The notes beneath the pieces were generated by a model. It was not told the origin of the DNA. It saw nothing but the letters and a program-made list of their open reading frames with translations, and searched no databases. Positions 11,618 to 23,189 of a stretch of DNA of 64,000 bases are shown here, piece after piece (position 1 is the stretch's first letter; every line of letters starts with the position of its first letter). The position numbers and the translations under genes were made by a program. Source of the DNA: Drosophila persimilis (taxonomy: Eukaryota; Arthropoda; Insecta; Diptera; Drosophilidae); contig NW_020825289.1 in assembly GCF_003286085.1 (NCBI RefSeq), positions 558,001 through 622,000 of the forward strand, given 5' to 3'.

Positions 11618-13200
11618 TCATGAACTCGCGGTTTTCCTGGTGCTGGGGTCGTCGTCATCGTTGTCTTCGTTGTCTTCGCTGGTGAGTGTGTGCTCGTTGT
11701 CGTGGTAGGCCTTGAGGTCGGCTAGTCCGGCCGTTCGTCGTTGTCTTCCCGGATGCTTCTGGAGTCGTGCTATGGTGGGAGAAATAAATTGAATTACTTT
11801 GTAAGGCCCCTCATATTTGGGAGCCAGTTTGGCAGCGAAGCTGTCCGCCGCTTTGGACAGGTGATGTTGGCGTAGCATCACGAGCGTCCCGATCGTGGGT
11901 CTCCATTCGCGTCGACGTAGGTTGTAGGTCCTGCTCTGCGTCTGTGATGCCTGCTGGGTATTTTCCTGTACGATGGCGAAGATTTCCTTGAGTCGCTTGG
12001 CCTTGTCGGTTGGGGTCTCCGTCACTTCGCCTAGTCCTGGGGTCGTCTCTTCGTACAAGGCTCCAGGCAACCGAGGTTCCCGGCCGAGTACGATGAATGC
12101 TGGGCTGAAGCCTGTGGTGTCCGATGTGCTGCTGTTGATGGCTAGGCTGAGTTCGGGCAGCAGCTCGTCCCATGTCCGCTGGTCTCCATCGATGTACTGG
12201 GCGATCATGGTTTTGATCGTCCTATTGGCTCGTTCCGTGGGGTTTTGTTGTGGCGTATAGGGCGCCGTATACTCCAGTTCCATGCCTGCTAGTTCGCAGA
12301 ACTTTCGGAAAGAGCGACTTGTGAATTGGGTCCCGTTGTCGCATACGAATTTCCGTGGTGTTCCGAAGCGACTTAGGATCCGTTCCCGGAAAGCGGTCTC
12401 CAGTAGTGCGGTGGTGGCCTTGCGGAGTGGGACCAACTCCACCCACTTGCTGAAGGCGTCGAAGAACACCAGCAACATAGTATTGCCGTGTTTGGATCGG
12501 GGCAATGGTCCAATGAAGTCGGCGCAGACGATGTCCAGTGGTTCCTGGGCTTGGCGGGTGTGCATCTTCCCTCCTGGTTTGGTTTGACTCACCTTGTACT
12601 GCTGGCACTTGGTGCACTGCTGGATATATCGGGCGATATCTCGGTGCAGTCCGGGCCAGTAGTACCTCTGGGCTATTCGTGTCGCTGTCTTTCTGATTCC
12701 GAGGTGTCCTGCTGTCGGATGGTCGTGACACTCTTCTAGCACGCGTCGGCGGTGGTCCTTGTGGACACATAGTTTCCATTTGATAGGGTCTTCTTCGCTG
12801 GTTCTGCTGCTGGCTCGTTTATATATTTGGTCGGTCTCGATGATGAACTCCGGACGTCCTTCCGGCTGTTCCTGGATCCGCTTGCGGAGCCTCTGCAGCC
12901 AGGGGCAGGGGCAAGGGTCCCGGTCTTCGTCCACTCGCTGCAGGGTTTCTACTGGTTGTCGTGAGAGGGCGTCAGCCACAACGTTCAGGCTTCCCCGGCG
13001 GTAGTGGATGTCAAACCGATATTGCTGGAGCTCCAAGGCCCAGCGGGCGATGCGTCCCGTTGGATTATCGATGGAGTTCAACCACTTCAAGGCGAGGTGA
13101 TCCGTGATTACATCGAAGTGGTATCCTTCCAGAAAGCATCGGGCTTCCGTATTGCCCAGACTACGGCAAGGCACTCTTTCTCGGTGGCCGAGTAATTTTC
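11618..13200 (-). pseudogene. gypsy integrase region of the Osvaldo-like element
   Basis: It contains the end of RNase H, the integrase HHCC zinc-binding module (HPTAGHLGIRKTATRIAQRY, then CTKCQQYK), and the catalytic core with the first Asp in VCADFIGPLPRSKHG, the second in VCDNGTQFTSRSF and the Glu after YTPQQNPTERANR. The C-terminal part (GTLVMLRQHHLSK, KYEGPYKVI) resembles the GPY/F module of gypsy integrases. The gene would insert element cDNA into chromosomes. It is treated here as a fossil. Confidence 0.88.
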
Positions 13201-14349
13201 CTCTGCCTTGAGTAGTCGACGGCTTGCGTAGGCGATGACTCTTTCTGCTCCGTCGATCTGTTGTGTCAATACTGCTCCGAGGCCATACGAACTGGCGTCC
13301 GTTTGGAGTACGAATCGCTCGGCGAAGTCGGGGCATGCCAGGACTGGTGCTTGCGTAAGTCTTTCCTTGAGAGTCTCGAATGCCTGCTGTTGTTCGTCTG
13401 TCCACTCCCACTTTTGATCCTTTTTGAGCAGGTTGGTCATGGGCTGGACCACCGTGGCGAAGTTGGGGACGAAGCATCGGTACCATGATGCCATCCCGAT
13501 GCAGCGTCGCAGTTCTTTCAGTGTGGTGGGCGGTGCTAGTTTCTGGACTGCGCTGACCTTGTCTGGGTCCGTGTGGATGCCTTGTTCGCTGATGACATGG
13601 CCGAGGTAGACTAAACTCTTCCTGAAGAAACTACACTTGTTTCTGTTCAGTCGGAGGTTCGCCTCTCGCAGCCTCCTGAAAACCTCGCGAAGGTGGTCGA
13701 TGTGTTCTTCTAGCGTGGCTCCGATGACGATGATATCGTCGAGGTACGCGAACGCGTACGGCTCCATGGTAGGTCCGATGACGCTGTCCAAAGCTCGCTG
13801 GAACGTCGCTGGGGCTGAGTGCAGGCCGGGGACGGTAAATGCTGTTGCCTCTCTGCTGCCCTCGGCCACCGGGATCTGCCAGTATCCGTTTTTGAGGTCC
13901 AGCGTGGAGATGTAGCGAGCGTGGCGAAGTCTCTCGAGAATGTGGTTAATCCGTGGCAGCGGATATGCGTCCGGCACCGAGCGGGCATTTAGCTGGCGAT
14001 AATCCACGCACATTCGCATTTCTCCGGTCTTCTTTCCTACCAAGACGATTGGGGCGCTGTGGGGACTGTGGGATGGCTCGATCCTTCCGTCCCGTAGCAG
14101 CTCGTCCACCTGCGCGTTGATGATCTTCTGCATGGCCGGGTTCTTCGGGAAATAGCGCTGCTTCACGGGCCTGTCGTCTCGCATTGTTATCGTGTGTTCG
14201 GCGATGTGGGAGACTCCAGCTAGTCCGTCGAATTTCGCCAGTTCTTCTTCCAGAAACTTGCCTGCCCACGGCGTGGGGGGTGGTTCGGGGTCTGGGTCTT
14301 GCTGCCACGGCGATAGGTCCTCCAGTTCCAGAGCGGTAATGGCGGCCAA
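13108..14349 (-). pseudogene. gypsy reverse transcriptase / RNase H region
   Basis: A long open segment with a complete set of Ty3/gypsy RT motifs: GRIEPSHSPHSAPIVLVGKK, MCVDYRQLN, STLDLKNGYWQIPV, the catalytic FAYLDDIIVI box, and LGHVISEQGI. RNase H follows, with its first acidic motif at TDASSYGLGAVL and the glutamate at NYSATEKECLAVVWAI. Protease-type sequence lies upstream and integrase downstream, the normal gypsy order. Confidence 0.9.
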
Positions 14350-14415
14350 GATCGCGGTCTCGTAGTCATCCGGCTGGGCGAAACGGGTTGCGTTCCCGAG
14401 CTATCTCGGTGTCGG

Positions 14416-15738
14416 CTAATGGCTCCAGTTGATAGTCCGTCGTCGGGGTTTCTGTGATCTCTCCTGTGGTATCGGGGTTCGTGGCTTGCGTGATGTCTGT
14501 CGTGCTGGGTTACTACGTGGTGACTCCCGGTTTGATGAGCTGGCCCTGGAGTGGTCCCGCGGGGCCGCAGCTATCTTTGCTGGAGTATTCTGGTGATTCC
14601 TGGGTTCTGTTGCTGACTCCCGGTTCGATGAGCTGGCCCTGAGTTGGTCCAGCGGCGCTGAAGCTATCTCTGCCGAGGTTTTCTGCTTTCTGCTGTGTCC
14701 TGTTGGTGACGCCTGGTTCGACGAGCTGGCCCTGGATTGATCCAGGGGAGCCGAAGCTGTCTCTGCCAAAGTCTTCGTTTTGTTGCGTTGTCCTGTTGGT
14801 GTCGGGGTTCGTGCTGGGGAACTGGCCATGGCTGGTTCCATCGGTGACGCAGTTCGTTCCCTCGTAGCTTTCTTCGTGTCCTGTTGGGGTGGCGTAGTCC
14901 TGGGGTTGTTGCTTGATCTTGTCTGGTAGGGCTTTGTTGTCGCTGCGGTTGGATGGTTCGTGGTTGGCTGTGGGGTGTTGGTCTCCGGCTGGTCTCGGAT
15001 GGCAGTGGAGTCCGCAAACGTGACAGACCGTGGGCGTGGCTGGGCGGTGCATGATGGTATCGTCCCGGCGGGTTTCTGCCGCAACTTCAGCTGTAGATAT
15101 GCCCGTCCGCAGTGGATCCTTGCGCGGATGCCACAGAGGAAGTCGAGTCCCAAGATGAAGTCGTCTAATACCGTGGGGAATATAAGAAGAGATACCTGTG
15201 TTTCTTGCTGATCCAGGCGCACTGTGACTGCTATCGCTTGGTTGATCTCCTTCCTGGTTCCATCTGCCAGGCGGATCCTGGTCCTCACCTCTCGCCTGTT
15301 CTCGGTCGTCCCTATCTCCTTCGCCAGCCGCTCACTGATAAAGGATCGTGTGGCTCCAGTGTCGAGGGTGGCCGCAAATGCTCTCCCATTGATGTCCACC
15401 AGGGCAGCGATCCTTCCTCCGGTCATGCTTAATGGGTGGGTTTCTCCTGTTCCTGGGTGCGCGCCTCCGTCCATGTCCCAGTTGGGCGGAGACCCGACCC
15501 GTTTCCCGACGCGGGTTTCCGGCAGCAGTTGATGGTCCGGACCCTCGGTGGCCACATTCCCAACAGAACAGCTTCTGTCGGTTTGTGCACGCACTACTGA
15601 AATGGCCGTTTTCCCCGCAGTTCCGGCAGGCTCGTTGTACATCGATCGCCTGCTCTTGCTCCTGGCCGATTCCTCGGTTGGCGATCTCGGTTTTCCCGGG
15701 TGTCTGGTGTGTGTTGCCTCGTTGTGGGTTGGTTCCAT
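14416..15738 (-). pseudogene. gypsy protease region with long low-complexity linker
   Basis: A retropepsin motif is seen in INGRAFAATLDTGATRSFI (catalytic DTGA) with the later ILGLDFLCGI flap-side motif. It is followed by a long Ser/Thr/Pro/Gln-rich stretch with internal repeats of the type APLDQSRASSSNQ, repeated several times with variation, before RT begins. The repeat linker between protease and RT is unusual in length. Confidence 0.8.
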
Positions 15739-16818
15739 TGCCGATATAGGCGGCTCGATGGTTCTGCGTGGTCCCGATGCTGCGGAGTGCGTCTCGGTCC
15801 CGCGCGGTTTCGTAGGCCGAGACGAGCTGGGTCAATTCTGTGAGTGATCGGAAATCCTGTCTGCGCGTGTACATTTGATACTCCGGCCGGAGATTTTCGT
15901 AGATCCGCTCGAGTTCCTGTTCCCGAGTATACTGGGCTCGCTGCATCATCAGACGCAACTCGATAAGGTAATCCCGGAAGGATTCCTTGGGCTTCTCTTC
16001 CCGACTTTGTATGGTGTCTTCCAGCCGCTGGAAGTATCTGGGGGGCAGGAAGAATTCTAGGAATTCTTTCCGAAAGTCTGTCCAATTCTGTCCCTGCATC
16101 TGAAAAGTTCGGAACCATCCTTCGGCCTTACCTGTAATTAGACCGGAGATGGCTCGCGGCAACTGCTCTGGGCTCCCGCCGTATGATTCCACTCGCTCCT
16201 CGAGCCTTTCGATGAACGCTAGTGGGTCCGCGTGGCCGTCGAAAGTAAATCCCCATTTCCGGAGTTTGTCCGCCAGTAATGAGTATGAAATCTCACCCCC
16301 TCCGGGGCGTGAGACCCGATGTCCCTGAGGAGGACGTGGCTGTTCTCCTTCCGTGGTTGTCTGGTGGCTAGGCGTGGCCAGGGGTCCAGTGGTAGTGGGT
16401 CCTGGCTCGTGGTTCTTGCTGGTCCTTGGGCATCTCGTTGTGGTTGCTCGTCCTGAGCGGCCGGCGTCTCGGTTGCTGACTCGCGGTATCCGTGGGTGGA
16501 TCCTTGGCTCGTGCTGAGCAGCTCGGGTACGATTAATCGCAGTTTTGGCCCCTCCTTGCTGTCTTCCATCTTCGTCCGGCTCTCTGGCCCGGGTGACGTG
16601 GCTGGACTCCGGTGGTCCCTGGTGCTCGGGATGTTCCCAAAGTGCGTGGCCAATTCGTCCAGCCTTGCTTGCACGGCTTCGGGGTGCCCTGGGCGTGCGA
16701 TGAATGCGGTGATCCGGTTCCGTAGGTCCTCTACGGTCCCAGTTTCTCCTAGTCCAAACTCCTTAGCTAGGCTCTGCAGCTCGTCCTTCCTGCGGGACGC
16801 TATCCAGCGGATGTTCAT
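15332..16818 (-). pseudogene. gypsy gag region
   Basis: It contains a retrotransposon gag-type capsid segment (GLITGKAEGWFRTFQMQG, RKEFLEFFLPPRYFQRL) and a CCHC zinc knuckle pair (CRNCGENGHFSSAC and CWECGHRG). The N-terminal part (16818-16219) starts MNIRWIASRRKDELQSLAKE and contains a SAP-like helix pair (ELQSLAKEFGLGETGTVEDL), known in gag of some gypsy elements. It encodes the structural particle protein. Confidence 0.82.
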
Positions 16819-16859
16819 CCTGATCCTGGTGAACTAATCGTGGCACCGGTGCGAGTCCT

Positions 16860-17165
16860 TATCAGCACGGTCTGGGGCTCCTGTACTAGGATACACGGCA
16901 CTGAGTGGGGAGTCTTGTTCGAAGGACACGCGGCACGGTACTGGATCGGTGATCCTATACTTGGATACACGGCACTGGGGTGAGGGATCCTGTTCGAAGG
17001 ACACGCGGCACGGTACTAGATCGGTGATCCTGTACTAGGATACACAGCACTGGGTTGGATGATCCTGTCGAAGAACACGCGGCACGGTACTAGATCGGTG
17101 ATCCTGTACTAGGATACACAGCACTGGGTTGGATGATCCTGTCGAAGGATACGTGGCGCGGTACA
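16860..17165. repeat. about four ~75-bp tandem repeats in the leader
   Basis: The unit contains GATCCTGTACTAGGATACAC, then GGCACTG and a CGAAGGACACGCGGCACGG block. Units repeat with a spacing of 74-75 bp (for example TCGGTG at 16946, 17021 and 17095). They lie in the untranslated leader between the 5' LTR and gag of the Osvaldo-like element. Function unknown; such arrays can bind regulatory proteins or stall polymerases. Confidence 0.85.
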
Positions 17166-17399
17166 GGGAAAGGTTCTGTCTGACTGCTCGGTGGTAACTG
17201 TGTGACTGCCCGGTAACAACTGCCTGACTGCCCGGTACCAACTCCGTGACTGCCCGGTACCAACTCCCCGACCGGTGTTCCTGCTCCGCCTTATATTGGC
17301 CGCGGCCATGGCTTTGCGGCCGAGGGCTCCTCTGCCATGTAGCTGCTCCTCTGCGTTCGCCGGCTGTCCCTCGCTGCTCCGTTGTTCTCCCGTTGCTTC

Positions 17400-17640
17400 A
17401 CTGCTTGGATGCTCTGTCACTGTCTCGCTGCTCTGTCACTGCCTGGCTGCTCTGTCACTGTCTCGTTGCTCTGTCGCTGCTGCTTCTCCGCTCTGCCGCT
17501 GCCTCGTTGCTCTGTCGCTGCTGCTTCTTCGCTCTGCCGCTGCCTCGTTGCTCTGTCGCTGCTGCTTTGTTGCTCTGCCGCTGCTCTGTCGCTGCTGCTT
17601 TGCTGCTCTGCCGCTGCTGCTGCTTGGCTACTCTGTCGCT
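17400..17640. repeat. CTGCTCTGTCGCTGC-type short repeat tract
   Basis: A degenerate direct repeat of CTCTGTCGCTGCTGCTT / CTCTGCCGCTGCCTCGTTG units in the leader of the Osvaldo-like element. It yields long apparent Leu/Cys/Ala-rich frames in all phases, which are artefacts of the repeat. Confidence 0.75.
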
Positions 17641-18129
17641 GGTGCCGCTTTTTTTAGGTGCCGTCCGCGGCCATTTTCTCCCGGCACGCGATGCTGTGTC
17701 TTCGGTGTCTCTCCCCGTCTCTTTCTGTCGCGTAGGTGGCTGGCCGCGTGGTTTTTCGCGTCTCTCCCCGTCTCTTTCTGCCTCGTAGGTGGCTGGCTGC
17801 GTGGTTTTTCGCGTGGTTTTCGCCGGCGCGTCTGGGACACGTGCCGGCGGCTGTTGCTAGGGGGGTATTAGAGAAACCAGCCTCAGCTGTACATAAGTCG
17901 AGGGATCAAAGATTGGTGCTGGCTATTCGCCGGGACTCTGATTTTGGGGCTGCTAATCACTGATTTGAAGTTTTCCTTTCCTTTCTCCTGCGGCTTTTCC
18001 TGATCCGTGGGTCCTAAGCATCGTTTGCTGTTTTGCTTTTGTGGGTCTTGCCTTTTAATTGTGGGCTGCTGCTTGGTTCCCTTTTCACTTTTCACTTGTC
18101 CCTATGCTCACCGACTCTCCCCTCGTGGG

Positions 18130-18148
18130 TCCCTGCTCGGGCGCCATC
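18130..18148 (-). promoter_or_regulatory. primer-binding site, tRNA-Lys type
   Basis: Adjacent to the inner end of the 5' LTR the minus strand reads TGGCGCCCGAGCAGGGACC. The TGGCGCCC start is the complement of a tRNA-Lys 3' end, and the whole differs little from the tRNA-Lys3 site used by lentiviruses and reported for Osvaldo. It would prime minus-strand cDNA synthesis. Confidence 0.75.
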
Positions 18149-19419
18149 TGTAAGGAAGTTCTCAGGCGTTCTCAGGCCGAGGTACAGCTTCTCAGTCTGT
18201 CCAGGGCCCGGTCCTTCCCCACAGCAAAATTTGTTGTGTGAGGACCTAAGGGGAGAGCCGCTCGTGGCGAAAGCGCGCCCGTGGGGTGGATCGTGGGACG
18301 GTCGGGCCTGGCCCGGCCACGAGGCGTGGGTGAAACCGTGCTTGGGAGCTGCAGAGACGTGCGTTGGGGGTCATGTGTGGCGGGAGAAGAGGTTTGGATC
18401 AGGGATCGGAAGGGTATGGGAGAGGGGAGCCCAGCTTAGTAGATGCCGCATGATCCACGACTCACATCCACTTCGCTGGGCCTCCCGGGAAACGGGAAGA
18501 GAGGGGGAGGGGAAGTGAGTGACTCCTACGGGCGAATGTCCTGAGACAGGTGGGTGGAGGTTGGTGTCTTTATTATTTTCGGATCATTTCCCTACTTAAA
18601 ATCCCGCGCCTGCAGCGGGGAAATAAGCGCCAAAAAAACTTATATTAAACAACATGTGGGCATGGATATGTAAAACAACTGCGGGAATGTTCTGTCTATA
18701 CCTGCCTACTGCACCGATCTGTTCCCCCCCAGAGCTCACATACGTGAGGTGGCTCACCCTTGTTTCCCTCCTTTGGGGTCCTGGTATCCCGCGGCGGGTC
18801 CTCGTCACTTCGGCTTATCTCGTACACCGCGTGGTCACAGCTTGTTCTTTTCTTTTTATACGGCGCGCTCTCGGCTTATTTTTCCGCCACACAACCGGTC
18901 TTGTTCAGCCCTCGGAGATCACTCCTGAGCCTGGCCCGCGCTGGACCGTGCCAGGCCTCTGCTTTGTCTTTTTCCAGCTTCTCTGCCGCTTCGTGGCTGC
19001 GCAGCTTCGGCTGTCGGCCTCGGCGGCGTGGGCGATCGGCTGCGTCTGTGTATTCTCTGCTTCGCCGTCGGCTCTTTCCTCGGCTGCGTGGGCGTAAGGC
19101 CGATCGGCGGCTTCTCTGCCGCTTCGCTCTCTTTCCTCTGTGTATAGCCGTTCTCTTCGTTGCGTTCTCTCTTTCGTGTGTGTTCTCTTACTAATAGAAA
19201 AAAACCCCACTGTTTTGGTTTTCTTAGCCTATTTCTTATTTTAATTAAAGAACTGAGGATTCATTTGTTTGTCTTGGTAATAATAATAGTACTAGTAATA
19301 TAATGAGATAATGAGATAAAGATAACAGGAGATAATAATGAAACTAGGTAACAACCGTCGGGGCGGTCCCTTCAAGGGGTGGTGTCGTGATCTCTATTGT
19401 GGAGGCTTATGCCTTCACA
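18149..19419 (-). repeat. 5' LTR of the Osvaldo-like element
   Basis: 1271 bp. It is a near-perfect copy of the LTR at 9648-10902 apart from about six substitutions, a 10-bp local duplication (GTTCTCAGGC near its inner end) and a 6-bp one near 18305, which together account for the 16-bp length difference. Confidence 0.92.
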
Positions 19420-20838
19420 GCATGTAGGCGAATGTGCGCTGCATGCGAAAGAATGAATTCGCAAATTTGCATCTGGACGTGAGATCGGCATGTGGAGACG
19501 TGATTAGCAATACTCTCTTGCGAAGCTCCAAAGTTGCAATGTTGTTAGCAGGAGATACAGGCCACTTATCCTTGGAGCCTAGCAAAAAGGATAGGCCGTG
19601 AAACCATAGCTCTGACTGGATAAGATGGCTGGGAAGCGAGCCTCTCGAGAGAATATCAGCAGGATTTAAAGATGTGGGAACATAGCGCCATTCCATGGCT
19701 GCCGTCAACTCCTGAATTGATGCCACTCGATTTGCCACGAAAACTTGAAATTTAGCTGGCTCGTCCCTAATCCAAGATAATGCTGTTGACGAATCCGACC
19801 ATCAATAGAACCGACCTGTAAAGATTCCCATGTCCTTTACATTCTGCATGATTTTCGTAAGCAAATGGGCTCCACTTAATTCCAGCTTAGGAATCGATAT
19901 AGTCTTTAGCGGCGCCACTCGCGACTTTAAGCACAAAACGTGGCTCGAAGACTGGGCATCCCTGTACACGACATACACGCAAGCGCCATATGCTTCTAAG
20001 CTGGCATCACAGAATCCTTGAACTTCTGTAGCCACACTAGAACGAAGAACCAAGCGAGGAAATGAGATCTGAGAAATAGTTGCCAAACTATTTCTCAAGT
20101 CCATCCAAGTTGAATGCAACGCTGAGGGTAGGCTTTCATCCCAATCCAAATTTTCTCTCCAAAGCTGCTGAAGGAAGATTTTGCACCTGACAATGACTGG
20201 ATTTATCAATCCAAGAGGGTCGTAGAACCGCGCAATCGTAGATAAAACCGACCGCTTTGATGGCTTTGAGTTTGTGTCCAGTGCGGACAAGGCAAAAAGC
20301 AGCTGATCCGAAGCAGGGTCCCACGCTAAGCCGAGAGTTTTGGCTATGTCGCTTCCATCATTAAACTTTAGGAACTTCTCTATGTCATCTTCAGGGGTTC
20401 CCTCACGTACTTCCTGGTGACTGGAGCACCATTTCCTAAGTCTAAAGTTTCCACGGGACAGTAAAGCTGATGTTCGGTGCATCTTGTCCATGACCTATGC
20501 GACCGAATTATGTATAGTATACACTGATACAAATTGTCGGGTCGAGACACTCGTACGCAGCGGTACATTTTACAAATGTCCCCAGTGAGAGCGACTGGAT
20601 ATTTCCCAAAGCGAATCAATATGTTAAACAATGCAGGCTGAATAACAGGGCCTGTCATCACCACATTATTTAGAGAATACCCAGTTGATGTAGCTGAGGA
20701 TCCATCGAAAACGACACGGAGTTTTGTCGTCGTACTGTCCTCCTTTAGGACACAGTGATGAGGCAAGAAATATTTGCAGAGGCTTCGGGAATCAGGGTTG
20801 ACTTGGTGCATATGATGCAAATCAATGTACTCCCTCAT
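19415..20838 (-). pseudogene. BEL/Pao RT and RNase H region (fossil)
   Basis: Part of the outer BEL/Pao pol. The N-terminal RT portion shows YFLPHHCVLKEDSTTTKLRV and VFDGSSATSTGYSLN, and the middle shows ARFYDPLGLINPVIVRCKIF, typical of BEL/Pao. The RNase H region has GFCDASLEAYGACVYV, and the tail the domain motif WRYVPTSLNPADILSRG. The sequence is broken in several places and ends at the nested insertion (19420). Confidence 0.82.
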
Positions 20839-20904
20839 AAAGGCGGAATACCGCTCCTTGAGTGTAGGAGTACGCTCGAGTTTTCGCTCCAGACTGATGA
20901 ACCG

Positions 20905-23042
20905 TCAATAAGCCTGAGCATAAGATTCTCCTAAACGATCAGTATTGTTATTTAGTGGCAGACGAACTGCATACTCCCCGGATGGCAACCGTGAAAGGTG
21001 GCCTACGAAATGTGCTTCACAATCGTCTTCTTCTTTGGTATTCAACCGAGCCTCCACACAATTCTCGACTTCCCAAAATATACGAAGAGTTTTATCCAAC
21101 CTTGCTTCCATCTCAGCTATCGAATCTGGACAATTGTGCGTGGCCAAAAGCGCCGAGCTTGATAGCTTCTGTCCACCGCCAGATACGATCCAACCAAGCC
21201 GGGTCTTCTGCAGAAGAGGCAGTCCATCAGTGAGTTTGATTTGCCCTACGCAGAGGAGATCACAAAAAACGCTCGCACCAATGAGAAGATCAACCCGTTG
21301 AGGATTGAAAAATGCAGGATCAGCGACCTGAATGTTAGATGGAATACTCCAATCGGATACATTTACTGTCATATTTGGTTGAGAATCGGTAATCGTGGGG
21401 GCGATGAGAGCAGTAAGCGTAGTTGTGTAAGCAGAGGTGCGAGAATGCATACAAATGCTTATGGTGGATCCCTCAGTAGAAACGCTGGTATCGCCCAGCC
21501 CAGACACGAGTGCAGACGATTGAGTTCTCCTAAGCTGAAGCTGCTGGGCGAACCTGGATGTGACGAGATGCAGCTGCGATCCTGAATCTAAGATGGCACG
21601 ACAAGGAACTAAAACGCCAGACCGATTCTTCACGAGAACCACGGCTGTAGCCAGAAGCACGACATCAGAGTGAAGACCTTGGGCAGCAAGAGAGGTAGAC
21701 GAAGGTAGAGACGAGCTGCTAGAAATTTGAGCAACGGAAAGAGTGTCCGGTTGAACGGTAAGATCGGGAGGAGTAATACCTGGGCAGCCTTGTGTTGTGG
21801 GCTGTATACTATCGAAGTGCAACAAACTATGATGCATACCGCCGCATACTCGACATTTTCCACTATTGCATGCGCGGGTCCGGTGCCCCGGTTTTAGGCA
21901 ATTGAAGCATAGGGAAACTTCTTCACTTCTTTGTGGCGCAGAAACGGTGAGAGATTTCCGAATATCTTGCACGAGTATATTCCATGGCCCGCTGAGTGGC
22001 AAAAGACGCATACAGACGGGTCGGCGGAAGAGTTGGAAGCTACAAACGTTTTCTTAACCTGCGTATAGGAATGGTTTTTTCCCACCTGATCGCTACTAGC
22101 ATGTGTCGCTGTAGCATATTCCAATCGCTCCATTTTCTGGCAGCGTTGCTGCAAGAATTCGAAGAATTCCTCTGCGGTAGGTATAGCATCCGACCATTTG
22201 GTTTGCTTCTTCGAATCCAACTTCTGCAGCAGCACGTTGATGACCATGAATCCTGAAATCTCCTCAGCAGTTCCCAATGTCTGGAACGCTCGCATGTGTA
22301 AATTGACTGCATCCGAAAACTTCCGAAGCCTTTTAGCAGAAGGCGAGTCTACCCTCTTTAGCCCAAGAATCTTCTTGATGTGTGCCTGGAAAACAAGTCT
22401 TTTGTTATTAAAGCGTTTATTAAGTATATCCAGAGCCGCACGATAATTGGCACTGGAGAGCTCCAACGATCGAACCGAATCTAAAGCCGCATCAGCGAGG
22501 CAAGAGCGAAGGTGCTGGAATTTCTCGTTGTCACTGAGATCCGCATCCGCTTCAATCACCGATTTGAACATTGCCATAAAATCCGAAAACTCGACGTATC
22601 CACCAGAAAACTTAGGAACCTTCAGCTCAGGAAGTCGATGCTTGTGACCCATGATGATGGTACTATGTCCGGAATGGCTTGGCAGAGTCGTAGAATGGGC
22701 AGCGGCGTGTGACTGGCTTACTTCAACAGCAGCCAAGCAACTCAGCTTTCAACGATATGAAAAGAGTATCGAAGATTTCGAGCAGCTCACTCCCAATCTC
22801 GTTTTGATCGAGAGCCTCCAATTCATTATGGGCCTTATTGAATTCCTCTCGAATTTGTGCCAACATATCAAGGCGCACCTCGACTTCCGCGGCGGTCAAC
22901 TTATCGATTTATTCCCCGCGAAGGATTCGCCAAGCCTGTGCAATCGATCATATAATGACTGACTTTTACGCTTATACAGACTCAGTCTGGAATCAGCCAC
23001 CACAATATTTCCGCCCGCGCCTGTATTCGGACCGTTGTCCAT
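20905..23042 (-). pseudogene. BEL/Pao gag and protease region (fossil)
   Basis: The gag start (MDNGPNTGAGGNIVV) is near 23042. It is followed by the capsid-like region (LPELKVPKFSGGYVEFSDF, RFNNKRLVFQAHIKKIL), zinc knuckles (FCHSAGHGIYSC; CLKPGHRTRACNSGKC, CRVCGGMHHSLLH), and the BEL-type protease (AILDSGSQLHLV; VDLLIGASVFCDLL; RLGWIVSGG). Parts overlap in different frames. Upstream of the gag start, untranslated sequence runs to about 23190 where LOA LINE sequence begins. Confidence 0.82.
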
Positions 23043-23189
23043 GTTAACCGTTGTGCAATTCGACACAACAACGGAAAATGAAATACCGCTTAAGCGACGA
23101 TGTATAGACGCGTGAGCGAGAATGCAAGACACGAAAAGTCAAGAACCGCGGCTGCAGCTGCGCAGAGAATGAGAGATTCGACGCTTAAA

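Larger units (their letters stand above)
9648..19419 (-). mobile_element. Ty3/gypsy LTR retrotransposon, Osvaldo-like, near-complete and young
   Basis: A 9.77-kb element on the minus strand bounded by 1.26-kb LTRs (TG...CA) and by the 4-bp duplication GCAT (9644-9647 and 19420-19423). Parts in order: 5' LTR 18149-19419, a tRNA-Lys-type primer site next to it, a 1.3-kb repeat-rich leader, gag about 16.8-15.3 kb, protease about 15.4-14.4 kb, RT/RNase H about 14.3-13.1 kb, integrase about 13.2-11.6 kb, a 0.7-kb 3' region, a purine tract, and 3' LTR 9648-10902. Long LTRs, a 4-bp duplication and a Lys-tRNA primer site resemble Osvaldo of D. buzzatii. The LTRs differ by about half a dozen substitutions and two short indels, suggesting an age well below one million years. 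All domains are present, with only a few interruptions at most. Confidence 0.9.

Noticed and set aside
17246-17871. Overlapping 180- and 198-codon Leu/Cys/Ser-rich frames
   Set aside because: They are products of the CTGCTCTGTCGCTGC repeat, open in several frames at once.
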